Source: Gluconacetobacter diazotrophicus PA1 5
Lineage (GTDB): Bacteria > Pseudomonadota > Alphaproteobacteria > Acetobacterales > Acetobacteraceae
Reading direction: 5' to 3'
DNA length: 64,000 nucleotides
Assembly: GCF_000067045.1 (NCBI RefSeq)
Contig: NC_010125.1
Span: 3,822,001 to 3,886,000 of the forward strand
Numbering within the stretch: position 1 is the stretch's first letter; the number at the start of each line of letters is the position of its first letter. The translations under genes were made by a program, and so were the position numbers. Under the pieces are notes generated by a model that was given only the letters and a program-made list of their open reading frames with translations, was not told where the DNA came from and ran no database searches. Of the stretch, positions 32,961-40,126 are shown in pieces.

Positions 32961-34531
32961 GGTGCCTCCGTCAGGCGGCGCCGGATATCGGCGCCCGTGA
33001 GGTGATATTTATGGGCCAGGGAGGCAGCATAGACCCGTCCGTCGGAGGGGCGGCGGACGATCCTGAATGTCCGTGCGTCGTCGCGGTCCGGATCGACCGT
33101 ACTGACCATGCTGACGATCGTGTGGGACAATGTCGCGATCTCATCGATGAAGGTCACGCAGACGCAGATCAGGTCCTGTCCGATGAAGTCCTCCAGAACG
33201 GCAGCGGACAGGCTGGCCGCGTCGTCGGCCGTCGTCGCGTTGAAGCTTTCGTTCATGATCACGAGGCTGCGCGGCGAGACATGCGTGACGATGTCGTGAA
33301 TCCGCACCAGTTCGTCTTCCAGCTTGCCGCGCAGGTCGGCCGCGTTCTCCTCCCGCTCGAAATGCGTATGGATCTCGTCGACCAGGAACAGATGCGCTTC
33401 GCGTCCGGGAACGGGCAGTCCGAGACGGGCGAGATAGTGCAATTGACCGAATGCCCGGGCGAAGGTCGTCTTTCCGCCCTGATTGGGGCCGGTGACCATG
33501 ATGATCCGTTCGGGGCCGGAGAGTTCGAAATCGTTCGTGACGACCGCCTTGCCGTCATCGACCAGCCGCACGGCCAGGGCGGGATCGAACATGTCGGCTA
33601 CCCGCTCCGCCTTGTCGGTGTCCGACATGTCCGGGCAACAGAATGGCAGGCCCGCGGCACGCATCGGCGCGATGAAATCGGCATAGGCGAGGTAGAAATG
33701 CAGTTCCCTGTCCAGCCTGATCAGGACCGGATTTTCGTAGGTGGCGAAATCCTCGCAGAATGTCCGCAGGCGGTCGAACACGTTCGGATTCAGCCGTGCG
33801 ACGAATGCGAGGATCGTCGCCTCGATATGATCGAGCCCCAGGGTGTCCTGCAGGTCCACGAGGTGGCTGCGGACGTCGCCCTGCCGGAACCGCGCAAAGG
33901 TGTCCTCGATTTCCGCGCTGTAATCGCTTTCGCGTCCGGGATGCTGGACCCGGAAATCCCCTTCGCCCACGGATACCGCATACACAATGTCCTCCAGGTC
34001 TCGCGCGATCGCCTCCCCCTCGTCGGCGAGGCGGCGGAAATGGTCCGATGAGAGATGCGTGTCGAGCCACCGCGCCAGCATGCCGACGGCGTCGGAGGTC
34101 GGTTTCAGCCCGTTCAGGGCCCGGTCGAGGTCCCGGACGGCGGATCCGTACATCCTTGCGGCATCGAGGAACCAGCGCCGCGCCGACCATTCGTCCTGGC
34201 TTTTCCCGACCATCTGCTGTTGAGCGCGGCTGCTCTGGATCTTCCGCGTGAAAGCGCGGCACGCCGCGCCGATATCCGGCTGCTCGAGATCCTGCCAGAA
34301 CGCCTGGCGATAGCGGATCGTCCCGAGATCCGGCGCCGGCGTGCAGAATACCCGGTCGAGCCCGAACATCTCCCGCCCGGCGGTCATCCGGTCGAGGATC
34401 TGATCCAGGCAGAGGTCGTGGAAGCAGCGGGGTTCGGGTGCCGGACGATCGGGCACCGGCTCGGTCCGGGCCTGCATCGCGGGGTCGGGATTCAGAATGC
34501 TTTCGAAACCGATGGCATCGTGCGCCGCCAT
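32957..34531 (-). CDS. MutS-like ATPase, first of a fluoride-regulated pair
   Basis: This 524-residue protein resembles MutS without the mismatch-recognition domain. It has a helical core/lever, then an ABC-type ATPase with Walker A GPNQGGKTT (348-356), HLFLVDEIHTHFEREEN, the NESFNATTADDAAS signature and a switch His region (CVTFIDEIATLSHTIVSMVS). Start ATG 34531 is chosen: it has GGAAGGA nine nt upstream and lies about 70 nt downstream of a fluoride riboswitch, whereas longer frames would begin with TTG or poor sites. It probably forms a dimer with the product of the overlapping downstream gene. The role in fluoride stress is unknown. Confidence 0.88.
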   Translation of the reverse strand: MAAHDAIGFESILNPDPAMQARTEPVPDRPAPEPRCFHDLCLDQILDRMTAGREMFGLDRVFCTPAPDLGTIRYRQAFWQDLEQPDIGAACRAFTRKIQSSRAQQQMVGKSQDEWSARRWFLDAARMYGSAVRDLDRALNGLKPTSDAVGMLARWLDTHLSSDHFRRLADEGEAIARDLEDIVYAVSVGEGDFRVQHPGRESDYSAEIEDTFARFRQGDVRSHLVDLQDTLGLDHIEATILAFVARLNPNVFDRLRTFCEDFATYENPVLIRLDRELHFYLAYADFIAPMRAAGLPFCCPDMSDTDKAERVADMFDPALAVRLVDDGKAVVTNDFELSGPERIIMVTGPNQGGKTTFARAFGQLHYLARLGLPVPGREAHLFLVDEIHTHFEREENAADLRGKLEDELVRIHDIVTHVSPRSLVIMNESFNATTADDAASLSAAVLEDFIGQDLICVCVTFIDEIATLSHTIVSMVSTVDPDRDDARTFRIVRRPSDGRVYAASLAHKYHLTGADIRRRLTEAP

Positions 34532-34601
34532 GGTGCGGTATCCTTCCGGCATTGCTGTCACGGAAGGATGCAAGACGTCCTGCCGCAACACACGGGATGC
34601 G

Positions 34602-34656
34602 AGCAGGAGTCATCAGCCCTGGGGGCGGTTATACGGAGGTACTCCATCTCCGACCG
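34602..34656 (-). ncRNA. Fluoride (crcB) riboswitch upstream of the MutS-like pair
   Basis: On the minus strand the element reads GGAGATGGAGTACCTCC (conserved first hairpin with GATGG), then ATAACCGCC, a short C/G hairpin and GGCTGATGACTCCTGC. These match the fluoride riboswitch consensus, with TGC in place of the usual final TAC. Known crcB RNAs do precede mutS-like genes, so this arrangement is expected for the class. About 70 nt separate it from the chosen start codon. Confidence 0.88.
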
Positions 34657-34885
34657 GACGGCGTAAGCCCTCCGATAGCCACCTCAACGCACGAAACGCC
34701 GCCAGGTTGACGGACGGCCGGAAATCGAATCCGCGCCCCCTCGATTTTCAGCCGGATCGGGAACCGATCGGGAAAAGGCCGTTTCCTGTTCGCGGGCAGG
34801 CGATTATGCTTGCCCGTGACCCGTTCCCTTGGACCCTGTTTTTACCGCTGTTTTCAACTATGTTGTCCTGGCAGGAGGCGTGAGC
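34657..34885. promoter_or_regulatory. Divergent promoter region of the MutS-like and USP-FluC transcripts
   Basis: This 229-bp region separates the minus-strand riboswitch from the universal stress protein gene. A hairpin, CGGGCAGGC...GCTTGCCCG (about 34792-34817), has one mismatch and may be an operator or leader stem. No fluoride riboswitch is visible on the plus strand, so the USP-FluC transcript seems to be controlled another way or constitutively. Confidence 0.4.
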
Positions 34886-35704
34886 ATGCGCATTCTCGTC
34901 GTTCTCGACCGGCCTGACACCGTGACCTTCACGCTCGAGGTGGCCGGGCAACTGGCGGACCGGTTCGCGTGCCGGGACATTCGTCTGCTGCATCCCCAAC
35001 TGGAAGACGATCCCGATTTCAGGGCACCGGACGAGGGCATGCCGACGCGGGAAGACCGCCTGCGTTTCGCGCGGTCCGTGTCCGACCGTGCGGACCGGCT
35101 TCGCGCCGCCTGCGCGGACTGGATCACGGCGTCGGGCCGAACCGCGACCGCCCGCTGGATCGAGATAGCGGGGGATGTCCAGAAGATCGTGGCGCGCGAA
35201 GCCGCGAACGCCGACCTGACGGTTCTGAGCCGCCCGCGCCCGAAGGACCCCGCATTCGTCGGACAGGCCTTCACCGGCGCGTTGTACGATGCGCAGTCCA
35301 CGGTCGTGATCGCGCCCCTTCATCATCACCCGACCGTCGGCGCGCGGCCCGTCATTGCCTGGCGTCCGTCCCACGCGCTCGAACGCGCGATCGCATCGGC
35401 CACCCCCTTGCTGTCCAGGGCGGAGGTGGTCACGTGGGTCATCGGTGAGGGCGGACACGGGACGGTCGAACTGCCCCCGGTGGCGGCCCAACTGGAATCC
35501 AGGGGGGTCAGGACCGTCGTCGATCGGTTCACGCTCGACGATGGCGATCCCGGCGAGCAGATCCGCGCCCATGCCCTTGCGGCGCAGGCCGACCTCCTGA
35601 TCATGGGGTCCTACACCCATCCGCGCTTCGTCGAATGGCTCTTCGGCGGGCCGACGCGCGATATCCTCGCCCATGGTACCCTCCCGATCCTGACCCACCA
35701 TTGA
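34886..35704 (+). CDS. Universal stress protein (tandem UspA domains)
   Basis: This 272-residue protein has two USP-like halves. The first starts MRILVVLDRPDTVTFTLEVAGQLADRF. The second ends EQIRAHALAAQADLLIMGSYTHPRFVEWLFGGPTRDILAHGTLPILTHH, which contains the G-X2-X9-G(S/T)-like nucleotide signature typical of UspA. ATG 34886 follows GCAGGAGG by seven nt. Upstream of fluC and opposite a fluoride riboswitch, it is likely part of the fluoride response; universal stress proteins are known members of fluoride regulons. A repeat element separates it from fluC. Confidence 0.85.
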   Translation: MRILVVLDRPDTVTFTLEVAGQLADRFACRDIRLLHPQLEDDPDFRAPDEGMPTREDRLRFARSVSDRADRLRAACADWITASGRTATARWIEIAGDVQKIVAREAANADLTVLSRPRPKDPAFVGQAFTGALYDAQSTVVIAPLHHHPTVGARPVIAWRPSHALERAIASATPLLSRAEVVTWVIGEGGHGTVELPPVAAQLESRGVRTVVDRFTLDDGDPGEQIRAHALAAQADLLIMGSYTHPRFVEWLFGGPTRDILAHGTLPILTHH

Positions 35705-35866
35705 GAGGCTGCTTCAGAAGCTCCGCTGCCGGCGATCCGACGCGCGTTTCCTGTGCTCCGATGCTCATGGCCCATAAGGCCACTCCGCTTCGGTGCTCGG
35801 AAACGCACGACGGGCGCGACCCTTCGGGTCGCTCTCGCTCAGCAGCGGGACTTTTGAAGCAGCCTC
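35705..35866. repeat. Hairpin-forming intergenic repeat, copy D
   Basis: The outer arms (35705-35729 and 35842-35866) are inverted repeats matching at 22 of 25 positions, beginning GAGGCTGCTTCAGAAG. The core resembles copy C but has base-pair-preserving changes: the GC-rich hairpin is GCGACCC-TTC-GGGTCGC here against GCGGCCC-TGC-GGGCCGC there. A further short hairpin (GAGCCTG...CAGGCTC, 35870-35889) follows directly and resembles the arms of copy A. It lies between usp and fluC. Confidence 0.75.
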
Positions 35867-35921
35867 CGAGAGCCTGACCGGACAGGCTCCGAGGCTCCAC
35901 CCCGACAGGGATTGAACCGAC

Positions 35922-36344
35922 GTGACGAATTTTCTTCCGACGCTCTGGATTGCTCTCGCGGGTGCCGCAGGCACGCTCCTGCGCTACTGGATCGGGCTGG
36001 CGACGCTGCGCTGGAGCCAGTCGCTGCCCTGGGGCACGATCCTGATCAATGCGACCGGCTCGTTCGCCATCGCGTTCTTCGGCAGCCTGACCGTCGCGGG
36101 CGCGCGCTTCCCGCTGTCCGATACGCAAAGGGTGGTCTTCATGGTCGGGCTGTGCGGCGGATATACGACCTTTTCCTCGTTCAGCCTCCAGACGCTCGAT
36201 CTGCTGCGGAATGGCGCGCCGGTCAGGGCTTTTCTCAATATCGGGTTGTCGGTCGTCCTGTGCATGGCGACCGTCTCGGCCGGCTACCTCGCCGCCCAGG
36301 CCGTCAATCACGCGCACGCGCGCCGGCTTCATCAGGCATCGTGA
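35922..36344 (+). CDS. crcB: FluC/CrcB fluoride channel
   Basis: This 140-residue four-helix membrane protein has the Fluc signatures: GAAGTLLRYWIG, the pore Asn43 in LINATGS, and GLCGGYTTFSSFSLQ (79-90) containing the phenylalanine box. Fluc proteins form antiparallel dimers that let fluoride leave the cell passively. The GTG start at 35922 has only a weak ribosome-binding site. It complements the CLC-type exporter at 26.4 kb, so this cell has both known kinds of fluoride exporter within 10 kb. Confidence 0.93.
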   Translation: MTNFLPTLWIALAGAAGTLLRYWIGLATLRWSQSLPWGTILINATGSFAIAFFGSLTVAGARFPLSDTQRVVFMVGLCGGYTTFSSFSLQTLDLLRNGAPVRAFLNIGLSVVLCMATVSAGYLAAQAVNHAHARRLHQAS

Positions 36345-36423
36345 AAAAGCCGCCTGACGGGCAGGGCGTGCACCGCCCGGATACCGGGCGGCCCTGGGGG
36401 CCGCCCGCCATGTCCGGGCAGGG

Positions 36424-37029
36424 TCAGACGCGCAGTGCCGCGACCGTCTGGTGGGCGGCTTCGATGGCGGCGGCGCGCTGGTCTTCTCCACGGCTGACGC
36501 CTTCGGCCACGATGACCTCCGGGGTGGCGATGCCGATGAAGCCCAGCGCGGTGCGCAGGTAGGTTTCCGTGTGTTCCGCCGTGGCGTACGGCGTTTCCTG
36601 GCCGTAGAAGCTGCCGCGCGACAGCGCCACGATCACGCGCTTTCCTTCCACCAGACCCTTCACGCCCTCGGGGCCGTATTTGAAGGTCCGGCCCGGGACC
36701 AGGACGCGGTCGAGCCAGCTCTTGAGCTGCGTGGGGATGGTGAAATTATACATCGGCGCGCCGATGACCACGATATCGGCGGTCAGGAACTCCTCCAGCA
36801 CGGCCTGGCTCTCGGCGCGCTCGACCTCGTTGCCGGGGACCGAGGCCGGGTGGTCGGGTGGCAGGTTGGCCAGCGTCATGTGCGACAGCGGGTGGGCCAC
36901 CAGGTCGCGCCGCGTCACGGTCAGGTCCGGCTGCAAGGCCCGGACATGCGCCACGACGGCGGCGGACAGCGTGCGGCTGACCGAACTGTCCTCGGGCAGG
37001 ATGCTGGCGTCGAGATGCAGGAGTTTCAT
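36424..37029 (-). CDS. azoR: FMN-dependent NADH-azoreductase
   Basis: This 201-residue flavodoxin-like protein begins MKLLHLDASILPEDSSVSRTLS and has the FMN-binding APMYNFTIPTQLKSWLDRV and ALSRGSFYG motifs of AzoR. It reduces quinones and azo compounds with NADH and protects against thiol or quinone stress. ATG 37029 is the family start. It is divergent from an HxlR regulator with a 92-bp shared promoter region, a common arrangement for electrophile-inducible azoreductases. Confidence 0.93.
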   Translation of the reverse strand: MKLLHLDASILPEDSSVSRTLSAAVVAHVRALQPDLTVTRRDLVAHPLSHMTLANLPPDHPASVPGNEVERAESQAVLEEFLTADIVVIGAPMYNFTIPTQLKSWLDRVLVPGRTFKYGPEGVKGLVEGKRVIVALSRGSFYGQETPYATAEHTETYLRTALGFIGIATPEVIVAEGVSRGEDQRAAAIEAAHQTVAALRV

Positions 37030-37129
37030 TGCGTCGGTCCTAGGTATATGTTTGTAACCGAGGATATGTTTGCCACTGTCACCACGGCGCGCAAGGGGGC
37101 ACATTCTTGATACGCGGGAACATGCATGT
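37030..37129. promoter_or_regulatory. Shared azoR/HxlR control region with repeated sites
   Basis: TATGTTTG occurs twice in direct orientation (near 37046 and 37065), flanked by GTAACC-like sequence. A perfect palindrome, ACATGCATGT, covers the HxlR start codon at about 37120-37129 and is again followed by AACC. HxlR-type regulators bind such short palindromes between divergent genes. The repeats are seen; the operator role is inferred. Confidence 0.45.
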
Positions 37130-37499
37130 AACCGGGGAGGCACCCGATCCGGGCCAGGGAAACTGCCGCAAGATCAGTCCGGTCCTGGCGCGCCTGGGCG
37201 ACAAATGGAGCGTGCTGATCGTCATGCAACTGGGCAACGGGCCGCGCCGGTTCAATGAAATCCGCCGCATGGTCGACGGCATTTCCCAGCGCATGCTGAC
37301 CCTGACCCTGCGCGGGCTGGAGCGCGACGGCATGGTAACGCGCACGGTCTATCCGACCATCCCGCCCCGCGTGGACTACGAACTGACGCCGCTGGGCCGG
37401 TCGCTGCGCGAACCGGTGCAGGCGCTGGGGACCTGGGCGATGGCCAACCTGGACAAGATCGAGATGGCGCAACGGGAATTCGATAGCCGGAAAGCGTGA
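37122..37499 (+). CDS. HxlR-family transcriptional regulator
   Basis: This 125-residue winged-helix protein has the HxlR signature: an N-terminal Cys ([80 protein letters not shown], abbreviated by position 13-90). The single Cys may sense electrophiles, as in YodB/HypR-type regulators that control azoreductases. ATG 37122 is preferred over TTG 37107. It is divergent from azoR and probably represses it. Confidence 0.88.
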   Translation: MHVTGEAPDPGQGNCRKISPVLARLGDKWSVLIVMQLGNGPRRFNEIRRMVDGISQRMLTLTLRGLERDGMVTRTVYPTIPPRVDYELTPLGRSLREPVQALGTWAMANLDKIEMAQREFDSRKA

Positions 37500-37993
37500 G
37501 GGATCAGGGCACGCGAACCAAATAGCGTCGTGACGAGGTGCCCGGCGGATGCGTGAATATCGCGGTGAAGGCGGCGGGATGTAAGACTGGCAGCTTGCGC
37601 CCTCATGTCGGGCATACGCGCCTGTGAATAGCTTTCCGCATAGCGGACATAAGCAGCACAATCTCTCGCGGCCGAGTTGGGGCCGTTTTCTGCCTGTCAG
37701 GTTTCAGGCACGACAAATGGGAAGCCGACCTTCGCGCAACAACTCGCTGATGCCGGCAAGCCCCCTCGGACGAATCAGCAGGATGGTCGCGTTAGTTTAC
37801 GTCGACATTACGGCCAATCGTGTCGCTGGTTACACGCCCGAGGGTGGTACGACACTCTACGATATAGCGCCACGATAGCGGTTGGTTCGAGGGGCCCGCT
37901 TCAGCGTTGATCGACGCCGATCCGCAGCCAAGCTGAGACTTGTACAATTCGATCGTCCTGGACATTTGCTGCAATACGTGCGATAGCGCTGCC
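37500..37993. other. Non-coding junction before the methyltransferase island
   Basis: No convincing gene is visible in these 494 bp. GC drops from about 37620 onward compared with the azoR region, so the accessory island probably begins here. CATAGCGGACATA at about 37639-37651 also occurs at about 31-43 at the start of the window. Short open frames in this stretch lack ribosome-binding sites and family resemblance. Confidence 0.4.
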
Positions 37994-39301
37994 ATGATAC
38001 CATCATGCATCGACCTATTTGCCGGTTGTGGCGGGCTCTCGCTCGGTCTTGGAGCCGCCGGTTTCTCGACCCTGTTCGCGATCGAGGCTCATGCTGATGC
38101 ATTCGATACCTACCGAGCCAACTTACTTGACAGTGGCAGGAACCGCCATAGTTGGCCGGCATGGCTCGACAAGCGAGCGTGGCAGGCTCAGGATGTACTT
38201 GTCCATCATGAAACGGAACTTGCCGAGTTACGCGGGAAGGTCGACTTGGTCGCCGGCGGACCACCATGCCAAGGCTTCAGCATGAATGGCCTCCGGCGGC
38301 CTGATGATCCACGCAGCAAAATGGTGGACGTCTATCTCCATTACGTCGAAATCGTCCGTCCACGCCTAATTTTGTTGGAGAATGTGGTTGGCTTCCGCTC
38401 GATGAAGCATCGCACAGGCGGAACTTACAGCGATTATACCAAGCGTAGGCTGGAAGCCTTTGGCTACGACACCTGGATTGAAATCTTACGGGCTGCGGAC
38501 TGGGGCGTTCCGCAGCGCAGGCCGAGGTTTGTACTCATCGCTGCACCAAAGGGCACACTACCCGGCATTGATCCAATGCAACGCTTGCGCGTCGCCAGGA
38601 AAGCATTCCTTGTCGCACGAGGGCTTGGGCCGGATCATACGAGCGCCAGTGCCGCGATCTCAGACCTTGAGGAAAGCGATATGGAACCCGGACTTGACAG
38701 CGAATGGGGCCATCTCGGTTTCCGGGCGCTGAAGCGCTCGCGGGAAGCAGCGACTCCGTACCAGCGACTGATGAGGGTTGACAGCCTTAATCAGCCCGGC
38801 GACCTCAGGTTGCCTAGGCACAGCACCGCCTCAGTCGGGCGGATGCGGGACATATTGGACAATTGCGAACGCGGGGTTTGTCTGAGGCTAGTGGACCGGG
38901 AACGCCTCGGCATCAAGAAACGCTCAACCACGCCGCTCGCCCCGGACGGGCCCGCTCCTACCATTAGCACGCTACCGGATGACTTCGTGCACTATTCCAA
39001 GCCACGGGCAATGACGGTCCGGGAGCACGCGCGCTTGCAATCCTTCCCAGATTGGTTCTCGTTCAAGGGACCCTACACAACCGGCGGCAGCCGCCGGCGG
39101 GATGCATGCCCGAGGTTCACTCAGGTCGGGAACGCGGTGCCACCGCTTTTGGCCGAGGCACTTGGGGAGATGCTTATGGGCCTCTTAGCCGTCCAAAAGC
39201 GTGACGAGTCGCCTCATCTCGCGGAAAGCCTCAGTATGCTCGGCGAATACCCGACGGATGTCCGCAAAATCGTTGACGGTGATTTCGCCGCTACCTTGTA
39301 G
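37994..39301 (+). CDS. C5 DNA cytosine methyltransferase (Dcm type)
   Basis: This 435-residue enzyme has the ordered C5-MTase motifs: I (DLFAGCGGLSLGLG near residue 7), IV with catalytic Cys92 (GGPPCQGFS), VI (LLENVVGF), VIII (VPQRRPRFVLIA) and X (TQVGNAVPPLLAEALG near residue 375). The target-recognition domain lies between VIII and X. It methylates DNA cytosine in an unknown sequence. ATG 37994 is chosen over TTG 37940 because the protein then starts directly before motif I. Its 3' end overlaps the convergent receiver-protein gene by 117 bp. It belongs to a Vsr-containing island, which implies C-to-T repair at its target site. Confidence 0.93.
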   Translation: MIPSCIDLFAGCGGLSLGLGAAGFSTLFAIEAHADAFDTYRANLLDSGRNRHSWPAWLDKRAWQAQDVLVHHETELAELRGKVDLVAGGPPCQGFSMNGLRRPDDPRSKMVDVYLHYVEIVRPRLILLENVVGFRSMKHRTGGTYSDYTKRRLEAFGYDTWIEILRAADWGVPQRRPRFVLIAAPKGTLPGIDPMQRLRVARKAFLVARGLGPDHTSASAAISDLEESDMEPGLDSEWGHLGFRALKRSREAATPYQRLMRVDSLNQPGDLRLPRHSTASVGRMRDILDNCERGVCLRLVDRERLGIKKRSTTPLAPDGPAPTISTLPDDFVHYSKPRAMTVREHARLQSFPDWFSFKGPYTTGGSRRRDACPRFTQVGNAVPPLLAEALGEMLMGLLAVQKRDESPHLAESLSMLGEYPTDVRKIVDGDFAATL

Positions 39302-40126
39302 TATCCATCCCGCATCTCCCTCGACCTCCACTACATGGCCGAGAAGGTTACGCTTGCGGAGGACCTTCTGGTCATATTGAGCACTGGACTTGCGTAACTC
39401 GCGCAACCGGTCTGCATCCGCGTCGTTCAGGCCAAAAGTAGCAGGGCTAGCAGCGGCAACCTGTGTCAGCCGGCGAAAATGCTTAAACAGCTTCATGCTA
39501 TCGACTGCCCGGGTTTCAATGCGAGCAAGCAGGTCTTTAGCTTTCGACTCCTCATATGCCTGCTTGGCTTCGTCCAAGAACTTCAGGACGTCACTATCAA
39601 GGCTTTCGATCTTGCCTGCGCAATTCGGATCCCGGGCGCACATCGACAACATTGCAACCTTCATGAGATCATCGCATTCGGCCACTACCCGCATGGCGAG
39701 CCCCCTCATGCCGGATAGCCTGTCAAGTGATCGTGCCGTTTGGTCTATCAACTCGCCAGCACGCTCTGTAAAGCGCCCGCGTGAACAGCAGTACACGCCT
39801 TCGACCGCCTTGCTGGCGATCAAACTGCGAAGCTCCTGCTCCTCGGCGCTGCCCGAATAGAAAAGAATGGTCGTCGAAGGAAATAGCTCGCGAACCCTCG
39901 GCGCTAGCTCATCACCTTTCTCGTCGCGCAAGCGGTAGTCCAGCAAGATGAGGTCATACATATGATAGAGTTGGTGCTTACGCGAGAGGTCATCGATCCC
40001 GGTCCCATTTGGAATTGTTTCGATGCGCGCTAGAAAGCCCGCATCTTGCACCCTGCGCTTGAGTGCTTGCTCCTCCTCTGGGCTAAACGAATCCTCTATC
40101 CATAGGATTCCTAGGTCGAGATTCAT
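39185..40126 (-). CDS. Receiver-domain protein coupled to the GHKL/histidine kinase
   Basis: This 313-residue protein has an N-terminal CheY-like receiver: acidic pocket E11-D12 (LWIEDSF), phospho-acceptor D63 (ILLDYRL) and S91/S93 (FYSGS). The conserved lysine position seems to be replaced near R116 (VYCCSRGRF). The C-terminal 190 residues are helical and cysteine-containing, with no DNA-binding motif recognised, so the output is unlikely to be a classical transcription factor. ATG 40126 overlaps the stop of the kinase-like gene (ATGA), so the two form one translation-coupled unit. It is probably the phosphorylation partner of H558 of that protein. Confidence 0.82.
   Translation of the reverse strand: MNLDLGILWIEDSFSPEEEQALKRRVQDAGFLARIETIPNGTGIDDLSRKHQLYHMYDLILLDYRLRDEKGDELAPRVRELFPSTTILFYSGSAEEQELRSLIASKAVEGVYCCSRGRFTERAGELIDQTARSLDRLSGMRGLAMRVVAECDDLMKVAMLSMCARDPNCAGKIESLDSDVLKFLDEAKQAYEESKAKDLLARIETRAVDSMKLFKHFRRLTQVAAASPATFGLNDADADRLRELRKSSAQYDQKVLRKRNLLGHVVEVEGDAGWILQGSGEITVNDFADIRRVFAEHTEAFREMRRLVTLLDG

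Noticed and set aside
34657-34885. A third fluoride riboswitch before the universal stress protein gene
   Set aside because: The AACCGCC and CTGATGA blocks are absent on the plus strand; the GGGCA hairpin alone is not enough.
37624-37878. An 84-aa frame before the methyltransferase
   Set aside because: It has no ribosome-binding site, no domain and atypical composition; treated as non-coding junction.
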